Shown here: positions 1-9,454 of the stretch, one piece after another
How the letters are laid out: each line of letters starts with the position of its first letter
Position numbering within the stretch: position 1 is the stretch's first letter
The notes under the pieces: model-generated
Databases searched by the model: none
The model's input: only the letters and a program-made list of their open reading frames with translations
Told to the model about the DNA's origin: nothing
Position numbers and translations under genes: made by a program
Assembly (NCBI GenBank): GCA_947483545.1
Contig: CANKNP010000051.1
Coordinates: 1-19,184, forward strand
Source of the DNA: Deltaproteobacteria bacterium
GTDB taxonomy: Bacteria > Myxococcota > UBA796 > SXON01
Length of the DNA: 19,184 nucleotides
Direction of reading: 5' to 3'

Positions 1-497
1 CCCCCACCTTGTGGGGGGCCACCCCAGCCGCCACCGCCACCGCCGCCCCCTGGGCCGCGATCATTGCCGCCTTGCGGGGGACCACCCCAGCCGCCGCCGC
101 CACCACCGGCGCCGCCCTGGGGTGGACCACCCCAGCCACCGCCGCCGCCACCTGGAGCACCCTCAGGCCGAGGGCCCCGATAGAACGGCGCCGGGGCACC
201 CGGATCTCGAGGACGCCTGGGCGGGCCGCCGGGGCCACCCCCGCCTTCTCGCGGCCGAGCGATGTTCACTTTGAGCGGCCGACCCTCCATCATGAAGCCA
301 TCCAGCGCCTGCACGGACGCTTCAGCCTGGGCCTCATCCGCCAGCTCGACAAACCCAAAGCCGCGCGGCCGACCTGTTTCACGATCGGTGATGAGGTTGA
401 CAGAGAGGACTTCGCGGCCCCCTTGAGAGAAGACAGACCGGACGTCGTCTTCGGTGATTCGGTAGGGGAGATTTCCCACGTATACGTTACGAGACAT
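1..497 (-). CDS. Glycine-rich RRM-type RNA-binding protein (partial, 3' end off the window)
   Basis: The ATG is at 497-495 and the frame stays open to the left edge, so the C-terminus is missing. Residues 1 to about 80 form one RNA recognition motif, with RNP2 as VYVGNL near the N-terminus and RNP1 as RGFGFVEL near residue 47. After the RRM comes a Pro/Arg/Gly linker and then a low-complexity tail with three visible copies of GWGGPPQGG separated by glycine runs. This layout (one RRM plus a Gly-rich tail) matches bacterial Rbp proteins of cyanobacteria and myxobacteria, which bind single-stranded RNA and are often cold-regulated. The tail is probably disordered and may support RNA-dependent self-association (inference). 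A candidate extended -10 lies about 80 bp upstream, so the gene may have its own promoter, separate from the barrel-like gene before it. The family call is firm; the target RNAs are unknown. Confidence 0.9.
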   Translation of the reverse strand, partial: MSRNVYVGNLPYRITEDDVRSVFSQGGREVLSVNLITDRETGRPRGFGFVELADEAQAEASVQALDGFMMEGRPLKVNIARPREGGGGPGGPPRRPRDPGAPAPFYRGPRPEGAPGGGGGGWGGPPQGGAGGGGGGWGGPPQGGNDRGPGGGGGGGGWGGPPQGG

Positions 498-575
498 TCG
501 ACCTGTGACTATCGGTGGACGGTGAAGTTCGCGAGCGAACCGGAGAGCACGGCCCGGATGGCGCGTGCTGGGGAA

Positions 576-584
576 AGCATATCA
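576..584 (-). promoter_or_regulatory. Candidate extended -10 promoter for the RRM gene
   Basis: On the minus strand this reads TGATATGCT, which fits the extended -10 form TGnTATnnT. No convincing -35 lies 17 bp upstream, as is usual for extended -10 promoters. It would start a transcript with a 5' leader of roughly 70 nt before the RRM start codon at 497. The call rests on one short match in GC-rich DNA, so it is tentative. Confidence 0.3.
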
Positions 585-604
585 GAGAACCGGGCAGCGG
601 AGCG

Positions 605-1204
605 CTACCACTGAAAGAAGCCTTCGGCAGCCCACTGGCTCCGCACCAGGACCCAGGACTCCTCCTGGACGTCCCGCGTGGCGCCGAACGCGACGGCTTT
701 GCCAGAGATGCGCAGCCCGACGCGCTTGAAGCGGACAAGCGCATCGCCCCCCGCCATACCGGCAGCGCAGGGCGCGACGATGTAGTTGCTGTTCTGGAAG
801 CCATCCCGCGTGGGATCGGTGTTCGCGACCCAGATCGCACCGCCTCCCGCGCGCAAGAACACGTCAAAAGCCCAGTTGCGCGGTTGCCCGTGGGGGATGC
901 GAAGTCCCGGCATGACGTACAGGCCGTGACGAAGCTCGTAGTACGCCGGATAATCCGAGAGCAGCGCCACGTCGGGGGCGATGCGCAACGGAGAGAGGAA
1001 CGCGCCGACGTCCATGGAGATGACGCGGGTGAGCCGAGAGTCAAACCCGGCGCTGAGGCCGAACGGCGACGGCGAATCCACGAAGCTGACCCCGACGTGC
1101 AGGCGGTTCTGCGGCTCGAGCATCGAGGACGCCTGCGCTGGGCTCACCGCGAGGAGCGACAACAGTGCGAGCGAGATCAATCCGACTCCAGGGCGTTGGG
1201 GCAC
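605..1204 (-). CDS. Secreted, probable outer-membrane beta-barrel-like protein, 199 aa
   Basis: The frame runs from a GTG at 1204 to a TAG at 605-607. The first 25 residues form a Sec-type signal peptide: an Arg at position 4, a Leu/Ala-rich core (LISLALLSLLAV) and a likely AxA cleavage at AQA-SS. The mature part has alternating polar and hydrophobic segments with many Gly and aromatic residues, and it ends in Phe-Phe-Gln-Trp. A C-terminal aromatic residue after amphipathic strands is typical of outer-membrane barrels recognised by BamA. I do not recognise a named family. A TTG codon eight residues downstream has a better Shine-Dalgarno (GGAG, 5 nt spacer) but would remove the only N-terminal Arg, so I kept the GTG. 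It lies 75 bp after the ArsA-like gene in the same direction and may be the tail of that transcript. Confidence 0.65.
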   Translation of the reverse strand: MPQRPGVGLISLALLSLLAVSPAQASSMLEPQNRLHVGVSFVDSPSPFGLSAGFDSRLTRVISMDVGAFLSPLRIAPDVALLSDYPAYYELRHGLYVMPGLRIPHGQPRNWAFDVFLRAGGGAIWVANTDPTRDGFQNSNYIVAPCAAGMAGGDALVRFKRVGLRISGKAVAFGATRDVQEESWVLVRSQWAAEGFFQW

Positions 1205-1279
1205 TATAGCAGCATGCCCACGGTGTCCAGGGAGCCAGTTTTGAAGGCGCCACGCGCGGCGGGAGAATCGGCGACGCGT

Positions 1280-2416
1280 TTAGCCCACAAGCCATCGGTG
1301 CAACCCCAAGAGCCCCTCCAGATCGTGGACCTCCTGAGCCTGGCGATCCACTTCGACCAGCGGCACACCGCCAGCTTCGGCGACAAGCCGGCGGACCCAC
1401 TGGGTCTCGAGCCCCGCCAGATCGCGAAGTCGGCGATGCGCGGCTCCGAGTCGGGCGAGCAGCTGCGGCGCGACAAGCGGGTCCAGCTCCCGCGCTCGCC
1501 GGCCAAGGAGCGCGTCCACATCTGGACTGATCAGCTTCGCCCGGTGGAGTTGGTTGACGACCACGGCTCCGACCCGCAGCTTACGGGTTCGCAGCTCATG
1601 CAGGAAAAAGGTCGCGACGTCTACGGAGGGCTCGTTCGGAGCGCTCACCACGACAAATGTCGTGCGGGCATCCCCGAAGATGCGGCTGACCGCCTCATGG
1701 CGCTCGCGCATGCCGTCGTAGAGGTCCCGAAAGAGCGTGAAGAACAGGGAGAGCTCGCTCAAGAACTCCCGTCCGAAGATGTGCCCGAGGAGCCGGTAGA
1801 CCACCGCAGACGTGCCGAGCATCAGCCTTTTCCCGATGGCGCGCTCCTCCTCCGCGGGCGTGAGGAACCACTTCATGACCTGGCGGTCCAGGAACCGGGA
1901 CAGCCGGCCGGGTGCCTCCAGGAAGTCCAGGGCATTCTTCACGGGCGGCGTGTCGAGCACGATGAGGTCGTAGCGGCCGGAGCCGTAGACATCGTAGAGC
2001 CGCTCGGTCGCCATGTACTCCTGGCTCCCGGAGAAGCTCCCCGCGATGGAGCGGTAGATCCGGTTCTGGAAGATCGCGTCGCGGGTCGCTGTGTCCTTCG
2101 AGACCTTCGCGATCACGTCATCGAGCGTACTCTTTGGGTCGAGCATCATCGCCCACAGCTCTCCACCTGCGGGCGCCCGCGATCCGAGCAGAGCCTCCAG
2201 CGGGATGCGCACCTCGGTGTTCCCGATTTCAGAGAGCCCGAGCGCGTTCGCCAGTCTGCGGGCGGGATCGATGGTCAGGACCAGGACGCGCCGCCCGGAC
2301 AACGCCGCCCACAAGGCCAGCGACGCCGCCGTCGTCGTCTTGCCAACCCCACCGGAGCCGACGCAGACAATCAGCCGCTGGGTGCGTGCGAGCTCGGCGA
2401 CGGCAGATGGGCTCAC
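1280..2416 (-). CDS. ArsA/Get3-family ATPase lacking the signature lysine, 378 aa
   Basis: This is a SIMIBI-class P-loop ATPase of the ArsA/Get3 (PF02374) family. The Walker A is GSGGVGKTT at residues 20-28. Ser21 replaces the 'signature' lysine of the deviant Walker A (KGGxGKT), which normally completes the partner's active site across the dimer. Switch-like motifs are visible: TIDPARRLANALGL (switch I region) and LDTPPVKNALDFLEAP (switch II region). Start is GTG at 2416. It overlaps the stop of the preceding ATPase by 4 nt (GTGA), implying translational coupling and probably a heteromeric partnership. Actinobacteria encode a similar neighbouring pair (Rv3679/Rv3680 in Mycobacterium tuberculosis), as I recall it. 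No arsB, arsC, arsD or arsR is nearby and I see no paired-cysteine metalloid site, so arsenite export is unlikely. A role in handling membrane proteins or another client is inferred only from Get3 relatedness. Confidence 0.87.
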   Translation of the reverse strand: MSPSAVAELARTQRLIVCVGSGGVGKTTTAASLALWAALSGRRVLVLTIDPARRLANALGLSEIGNTEVRIPLEALLGSRAPAGGELWAMMLDPKSTLDDVIAKVSKDTATRDAIFQNRIYRSIAGSFSGSQEYMATERLYDVYGSGRYDLIVLDTPPVKNALDFLEAPGRLSRFLDRQVMKWFLTPAEEERAIGKRLMLGTSAVVYRLLGHIFGREFLSELSLFFTLFRDLYDGMRERHEAVSRIFGDARTTFVVVSAPNEPSVDVATFFLHELRTRKLRVGAVVVNQLHRAKLISPDVDALLGRRARELDPLVAPQLLARLGAAHRRLRDLAGLETQWVRRLVAEAGGVPLVEVDRQAQEVHDLEGLLGLHRWLVG

Positions 2417-3396
2417 CCGCCCACCAAGTCAACCCGGACCTTGCTCTGCCGGGCGAGCGCCGCGGTGAGCTGCGTCACGACCTTGGCAGCCCCTTCGCCC
2501 CGGGCCAGCACCGGGAGAACGACGACCGGCCCGACCTCCCGAAGGCGGAGCAGCGCCTCCGTCGTCGCGAGCTCAAGCCGCTCCTCCCATAGGCCCGCCT
2601 CGACCAGCTCTGCCGCGTCTACGCCCACATCTCCCTGCTCGCCGAGCGCGTGAAGCAGCCCGCGCTCGGCCACCGAGAAGCTCGCCGGCGTTGCGCGGTT
2701 GAGCAGGATCAGCGGTTGGGCCAGCGCGGGGATCTCCGCCCGGATGCGCTCGCGGGTCTCCACGGTCTCGTTCACGACCATCTCCTCAGGCAAGCCGACC
2801 AGCACCAGGTTCGTGTCCGGCCTCGCCAGAAGGGCGTCGATCTCCTCGGCGCAGCGCCGGATGGGTCCGGCGTCGAACAGGCGACGGGAAGTTCCGACCA
2901 CCGAGAGCATGCCCGCGGCGTTCCCTGACGCGGGCATGTCCACCACGACCAGATCGTAGGACTCAGCGAGCCGGACCACCCGGTGCAGCAACATCAGGTC
3001 CCGCGCGCCCGGCGTGGCCTCCAAAAAGATGCTGATCATGCGATTTTTCATGATCATGCGGACGATCCGGCCGGCCCCGACCAGATCCGCGAGCCAGTCG
3101 TCGAGCGCAGGCATCCACTCGACGTTGCAGATGGAGAGCTTGGGGCCGACCTCGACGGGCTGGTACGCCGGGATGCGTTGAAAAATCGCCGTCAGGGAAG
3201 GCCGCTGGCTGTCCAGCTCGCACAACACGGTTCGGCGGCCCTGGGAGGCCGCGAGCTTGGCCACCGCGGCGGCGAGCGTGGTTTTGCCGGTGCCGCCCTT
3301 TCCCGTCAGGAAGAGCACCCGCGAACGAAAGAGCACGCTGGAATCGGCGACGCCGATCCCGGCGCCCTCCTTCGAATCGCGCTCAGCCGCTCCCAT
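2413..3396 (-). CDS. ArsA/Get3-family ATPase with canonical deviant Walker A, 327 aa
   Basis: ParA/ArsA-like ATPase. Near the N-terminus is GKGGTGKTT, carrying the signature lysine that its downstream neighbour lacks. A Walker B/switch II-like stretch reads DLVVVDMPASGNAAG, and a switch-I-like stretch follows as LCELDSQRP. I start at the ATG at 3396-3394. A TTG directly before it (3399) would add one residue and cannot be excluded. The start lies 3 bp after the TAG of the ketoacyl synthase, and the TGA overlaps the GTG of the next ATPase, so all three genes look translationally linked. The two ATPases are similar in the N-terminal nucleotide-binding part but differ in their C-terminal halves. 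Together they suggest one hydrolytically competent subunit plus one lysine-deficient partner. The client is unknown. The family assignment is solid; the cellular role is not. Confidence 0.87.
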   Translation of the reverse strand: MGAAERDSKEGAGIGVADSSVLFRSRVLFLTGKGGTGKTTLAAAVAKLAASQGRRTVLCELDSQRPSLTAIFQRIPAYQPVEVGPKLSICNVEWMPALDDWLADLVGAGRIVRMIMKNRMISIFLEATPGARDLMLLHRVVRLAESYDLVVVDMPASGNAAGMLSVVGTSRRLFDAGPIRRCAEEIDALLARPDTNLVLVGLPEEMVVNETVETRERIRAEIPALAQPLILLNRATPASFSVAERGLLHALGEQGDVGVDAAELVEAGLWEERLELATTEALLRLREVGPVVVLPVLARGEGAAKVVTQLTAALARQSKVRVDLVGG

Positions 3397-3399
3397 CAA

Positions 3400-4392
3400 C
3401 TACCAGCGCACCAGCGAAGCGCCCCAGGTCAAGCCCGCGCCGAAGCCTGCGAGCAGCACCAATTGGCCCTTCTTGACGCGGCCATCCTGCACCGCCTCAT
3501 GCAGCGCGATGGGAATGCTCGCCGCCGTCGTATTGCCATACTTCTGGATGTTGTTGACCACCTTCTCGGCGGGGAAGCCGAGCTGTCGGGCGACCATCTC
3601 GTTGATGCGCAGGTTCGCCTGGTGCGGCACGAGCACGTCCACATCCGAGAGCGTGTACCCGTTTCGCTTCAAGATGCTGTGGATCACCTCCGGGAGCCGC
3701 TCGACTGCGTGCTTGAACACGCTCCGACCGTCCATCTTCGGCCAATGGCGGCCCTGCTCCATCATCTCGACCGTCAGGCGCGGGTTGAGCCGGCTCGCGG
3801 GGCACTCGACCATCAGGATCTCGGCGAAGCGGCCGTCCGCATGCAGCTCCGTGTCCAGCACGCGCGACTCGCCCTCGGTCGGACCGATCACCGCAGCACC
3901 TGCCCCATCCCCGAACAGCACCGCGACGTCCCGGCCCCGGGTCGTGATGTCGAGCCCGGTGGAGTGAACCTCGCTGCCGACGAGCAAAACCCGCTTTGCA
4001 AGCCCGGAGCGGAGGTAGGCGTCCGCGGTCTTGAGCCCGTAGAGGAACCCGGTACACTGGTTGCGGATGTCCATCGCTGCGACACCCGGGATGCCCAGCC
4101 TCGCCTGGAGAAGGCAGGCGCTCCCTGGAAAGTTCAGATCCGGCGACAGGGTGGCGAACAAGATCAGGTCGATGTCGGCGGGCGTGAGTTCAGCCTCGGC
4201 GAGGGCGTCGCGGCAGGCGTGCTCGGCAAGCTCGCTCGCGCCAACATCCCCTTCGATCCAATGCCGTTCCTTGATGCCCGTGCGCTGCGTGATCCACTCG
4301 TCGGTGGTCTCCATGAGCACGGACAGCTCGGCGTTGGTGACGATGCGCGGCGGGACGAAGTGTCCCATGCCTAGGATGGTGCTGCCGGTCAT
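3400..4392 (-). CDS. fabH: Beta-ketoacyl-ACP synthase III (FabH family), 330 aa
   Basis: FabH-type enzymes condense an acyl-CoA primer with malonyl-ACP to start fatty-acid synthesis. The complete thiolase-fold catalytic triad is visible: Cys113 in RNQCTGFLYGL, His257 in VPHQANLRINEM, and Asn287 in YGNTTAASIP. The N-terminal TTDEWITQRTGIKERH and the GDGAGAAV stretch are also typical. Length (330 aa) matches the family. I chose the ATG at 4392, which has GGAG 7-8 nt upstream and starts with the usual MTGSTILGMGHFVPP. The open frame reaches further up, into gyrB sequence, but that part has no FabH similarity. The gene starts 22 bp after gyrB and ends 3 bp before an ArsA-like ATPase, so it probably shares their transcript. 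A FabH paralogue serving a special lipid or polyketide primer cannot be ruled out from sequence alone. Confidence 0.9.
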   Translation of the reverse strand: MTGSTILGMGHFVPPRIVTNAELSVLMETTDEWITQRTGIKERHWIEGDVGASELAEHACRDALAEAELTPADIDLILFATLSPDLNFPGSACLLQARLGIPGVAAMDIRNQCTGFLYGLKTADAYLRSGLAKRVLLVGSEVHSTGLDITTRGRDVAVLFGDGAGAAVIGPTEGESRVLDTELHADGRFAEILMVECPASRLNPRLTVEMMEQGRHWPKMDGRSVFKHAVERLPEVIHSILKRNGYTLSDVDVLVPHQANLRINEMVARQLGFPAEKVVNNIQKYGNTTAASIPIALHEAVQDGRVKKGQLVLLAGFGAGLTWGASLVRW

Positions 4393-4414
4393 GGATGCTC
4401 TCCGAGGATCGGGT

Positions 4415-6895
<2,481 letters not shown>

Positions 6896-6964
6896 CTAAA
6901 AACTCCGCTCGGACAGACCGGTTGCCGTAACCCGCCGACCCCGTTCTGTAAGCACCAGACGGCG

Positions 6965-8044
6965 TCAGACCAGCCGGCCGGCCTCAACGCGGACCACGCG
7001 AACGTCCGCCGCGGGCGGCACGACCCGGAGGTCCGTCGTGCTGACGAAGACCTGCGCGCCAAGCTCGTTCAGACGACGGACGAACGCAGCGGTGCGCCCG
7101 GCGTCCAGCTCACTGCCAAGGTCATCGACGAGGAAGATCGGGACCTCCCCTGCCTCGCCCGCAGCCAGGATCTCCGCCAGCTTCCAGGCAAGCACGACCG
7201 AGCGGGCCTGTCCGCCGGAAGCGCAGGTGCGGGCGGGCCGCCCCGCGACGTGAAAGACGAGGTCGTCCCGCTGACTTCCGCCCAGCACCCGCCGTCGCTC
7301 CCGCTCGACCGAGCGCTGCGCCGCCACCGCCAACCCGTACCGCCGGTGGAGCTCCGCGTCGTCGCCCTCGCCGAGCTGGGAGTGCAGGGTCACATCGGCC
7401 TCCTCGCCCCCGCCGATCTCCCGGTACATGCGCTGAAAGCCGGCGCGAATGCGCTCAGTCGTCGCTCGCCGCATCCGCGTGACCCGGACGGCCAGGGGCA
7501 CAAGCTGAGCGTCCAGCACGTCGAGCTCAGCATCCGTCGCCCGACCGCTCCGGTACAAGGCCGCTTTCTGGTCCAGCACCCGGCGGTGATCTCGGGCAAT
7601 CGACAAATACCCTGGGTCCAAGGTCAAAATCGTCCGATCGAGAAGCGCCCGCCTCGCGACGGGCTCCTCACGGACCACGGCGACGTCAGCAGGGGAAAAC
7701 CAGCTCGCCCGCAACGAAGTCAGCCACGCCACCGCATCCAGGCTGCGCTCCTCTCGGACGAGCTTGCGGCCCCCGTCCCCCGTCGTGAAGCTGAACGAGC
7801 GGGTCTGCTCCTCGGACCGCACCACCGCTCGCAGATCGAGCCCAGCGCGGCTCCCGACCGGCACGGCCTCGGCCAGACGGGGCGTGCGAAAGCTGCGGAG
7901 GCTCCCAAGCACGCTGAGCGCCTCCAACGCGTTGCTTTTGCCCTGCCCATTCGTGCCGTGGAACACCACCATGGGCGCGTCCACGTCGATCACCTCGCTC
8001 GCGAGATTCCGAAAAGAGCGAGGTTGGAACCTTAGGACGCGCAT
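6965..8044 (-). CDS. recF: RecF recombination mediator, 359 aa
   Basis: RecF is an SMC/ABC-like ATPase that helps RecO and RecR load RecA on gapped DNA. Residues 1-12 (MRVLRFQPRSFR) match the family N-terminus. The Walker A is GTNGQGKS at 30-37, followed by NALEAL. Near the C-terminus are the ABC signature region ASGGQARSVVLAWKLAE and the Walker B IFLVDDLGSELD. I start at the ATG at 8044, 16 bp after the dnaN stop. The frame extends 26 codons further up into dnaN sequence, but those residues are unlike RecF. The resulting length is the usual one. The signature reads SGGQ where many RecF proteins have SxGQ, which is within family variation. It sits between dnaN and gyrB and is very likely cotranscribed with them. 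Confidence 0.96.
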   Translation of the reverse strand: MRVLRFQPRSFRNLASEVIDVDAPMVVFHGTNGQGKSNALEALSVLGSLRSFRTPRLAEAVPVGSRAGLDLRAVVRSEEQTRSFSFTTGDGGRKLVREERSLDAVAWLTSLRASWFSPADVAVVREEPVARRALLDRTILTLDPGYLSIARDHRRVLDQKAALYRSGRATDAELDVLDAQLVPLAVRVTRMRRATTERIRAGFQRMYREIGGGEEADVTLHSQLGEGDDAELHRRYGLAVAAQRSVERERRRVLGGSQRDDLVFHVAGRPARTCASGGQARSVVLAWKLAEILAAGEAGEVPIFLVDDLGSELDAGRTAAFVRRLNELGAQVFVSTTDLRVVPPAADVRVVRVEAGRLV

Positions 8045-8060
8045 CGCCGCAAGGGCACCT

Positions 8061-9179
8061 TCAGTCCAGCCGTACGGGCATGACCACCGAGAGCGCGTCC
8101 GGCGACGCGGGGTCGTGAACAAGGCAGGGCGAAAGCGTATCCCCGAGGTCCAGCACCACCAGGTTGCCGCTCAAAGACGCGATCACCTCCTGCAAGAACC
8201 GGGCGTTGAACCCCATGGTGATCGGCTCCCCTTGCAGGTCTACGCTCACCTCCTCCTTGGATTCGCCCGCATCGGTCTTGCGCGAGGTCATGGTCAGCAG
8301 GCCATCCGTGAAGGCGAACCGCACCGACCGGGTGCTGTCCAGCGCGAAAATCAGCACGCGCTTGAGCGCGTCGGAGAACTCCTCGCGGTTCAACACCGCT
8401 TTGCGCTTGAACGTGCTCGGGAGGACCTGCCGGTAGTCTGGAAAGTCCGCCTCAAGCAGGCGCATGTGAATCGTGCAGTCGCCGAGGCGGACGACCGCCG
8501 CACGCTCTCCGAACGCGATCTCGACGTCGGTCTTCACACCGTCCAAGAGCCGCCGCACCTCGGCGAGGCCCTTCCGGGGCACCAACGCCTTGCGAGCGAT
8601 CGACAACTCCCCCGCGAACGGGGCCTGGCTCCACGAGAGTCGGTTGCCGTCGGTCGCGACCACACGGAGGCGCTGCCCACCATCCGCGCCGGCCACCTGC
8701 TCAAAGTGGGCGCCGTTGAGTCCGTACCGGTTGTCGTCGCCGGCGACGGAGAACACCGTCTGGTCAAGGATCCGCGCGAGGGCGTCCGGCGGGATCATCA
8801 ATGAGCGGCTCTGGTCCAGCGGCGGGGTGACGGGAAAGTCGCCAGCGGGCTGACCGACCAGGCGAAAGTTGGACTTTCCAGCGGTCACTTCCAGCCGCTG
8901 TTGATCCCCGAGCACACAGGTGACCGTGTCGCCGCTCAAGGACTTCACGGTGTTCAAGAGGTAGCTGGCGTCCACCGCAATCGCGCCTGGAACGCGCACA
9001 GTTGCTGGAACGTGGCCGAACACGGTGAGCGCCTTGTCCGTGCCCGTGTACCGGAGCACCTGACCCTCGGCCTGCAACAGCACCGAGCTCAAGATCGAGC
9101 CCTGGCTCTTCCGGTCGACGAAGCCGGACACGCGGGTCAGCGCGTGGAGGAGGACGTCGCGGCTGATGAAGAAGTCCAT
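8061..9179 (-). CDS. dnaN: DNA polymerase III beta sliding clamp, 372 aa
   Basis: DnaN forms the ring-shaped processivity clamp for the replicative polymerase and a docking platform for other DNA enzymes. Clamp features include the N-terminal MDFFISRDVLLHALTRVSG, the central DDNRYGLNG and VVATDGNRLSW segments, and the C-terminal end ALSVVMPVRLD. That end matches the conserved MPxRL tail that lines the partner-binding pocket. Length fits three clamp domains. The start ATG at 9179 has GGAG with a 7 nt spacer. It is separated from dnaA by 275 bp that contain DnaA-box-like sites, and it precedes recF by 16 bp. Confidence 0.98.
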   Translation of the reverse strand: MDFFISRDVLLHALTRVSGFVDRKSQGSILSSVLLQAEGQVLRYTGTDKALTVFGHVPATVRVPGAIAVDASYLLNTVKSLSGDTVTCVLGDQQRLEVTAGKSNFRLVGQPAGDFPVTPPLDQSRSLMIPPDALARILDQTVFSVAGDDNRYGLNGAHFEQVAGADGGQRLRVVATDGNRLSWSQAPFAGELSIARKALVPRKGLAEVRRLLDGVKTDVEIAFGERAAVVRLGDCTIHMRLLEADFPDYRQVLPSTFKRKAVLNREEFSDALKRVLIFALDSTRSVRFAFTDGLLTMTSRKTDAGESKEEVSVDLQGEPITMGFNARFLQEVIASLSGNLVVLDLGDTLSPCLVHDPASPDALSVVMPVRLD

Positions 9180-9199
9180 CGGGAGGCTCCAGAGTAGAG

Positions 9200-9219
9200 A
9201 GATAGATAATTAGATAGAT
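9200..9219. repeat. AT-rich AGATAGAT direct repeat (possible unwinding element)
   Basis: Two copies of AGATAGAT are separated by four AT bases, in an otherwise GC-rich region. The tract lies only about 20 bp upstream of the dnaN start codon. It may be the DNA-unwinding element of the candidate origin, or simply an unstructured leader that aids dnaN translation. TAG trinucleotides recur, which recalls DnaA-trio elements, but the spacing is four rather than three bases. Confidence 0.35.
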
Positions 9220-9337
9220 GTTGCTGATGCTGAGGGGGTGTCGAGAAGGGGACAACCCTGGAAGTTCAGGTATAAGGAATGCTATTTCGAGAAGCCGTTG
9301 GGGAGAACCGGGGCACGAAATCCGCAGAACGGGCGTC

Positions 9338-9346
9338 TTGTCCACA
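9338..9346 (+). promoter_or_regulatory. Strong DnaA-box match TTGTCCACA
   Basis: The nonamer is one base from TTATCCACA and identical to the preferred high-GC form. It lies 108 bp from the end of dnaA in the dnaA-dnaN gap, with three weaker TTGTCC sites around it. It would bind DnaA for initiation or regulation. The match is clear, although this genome's DnaA has an altered DNA-binding signature and its true consensus is untested. Confidence 0.55.
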
Positions 9347-9454
9347 TGGCCGCGCGGGGGTGGCGGGCGCCTATGGGTAACCGGCTGATCGGCCCACAAG
9401 TTGTCCCGGGGGTCCCCCCAAGCGCTCCCCAGCTTGTCCCCAGGGCGCCTTTGG

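Larger units (their letters stand above)
9180..9454. other. dnaA-dnaN intergenic region, candidate oriC
   Basis: This 275 bp gap holds the densest set of DnaA-box-like sequences I see. They are TTGTCCACA at 9338-9346 (+), TTGTCCCGG at 9401-9409 (+), TTGTCCCCA at 9434-9442 (+) and TTGTCCCCT at 9247-9255 (-). TTGTCCACA differs from the E. coli consensus TTATCCACA by one base and equals the form preferred in high-GC Streptomyces. An AT-rich tract (9192-9222) just upstream of the dnaN start is a candidate unwinding element, unusual in such GC-rich DNA; a second, weaker one lies at 9270-9288. Many bacteria place oriC next to dnaA, and several place it between dnaA and dnaN. Only one box is near-perfect, so this may instead be a dnaN promoter/autoregulatory region. 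Confidence 0.5.

Noticed and set aside
515..2653. Very long open frame on the plus strand opposite the barrel-like and ArsA genes
   Set aside because: It is an antisense shadow in GC-rich DNA. The minus strand carries clear protein motifs here, while this frame has Arg/Asp-rich composition and no domains.
1280..3396. Arsenical resistance operon
   Set aside because: ArsA-type ATPases are present, but there is no arsB, arsC, arsD or arsR and no evident metalloid-binding cysteines.
8045..8122. Longer RecF start
   Set aside because: The extra residues overlap dnaN and do not match RecF, whose conserved N-terminus begins at the ATG at 8044.
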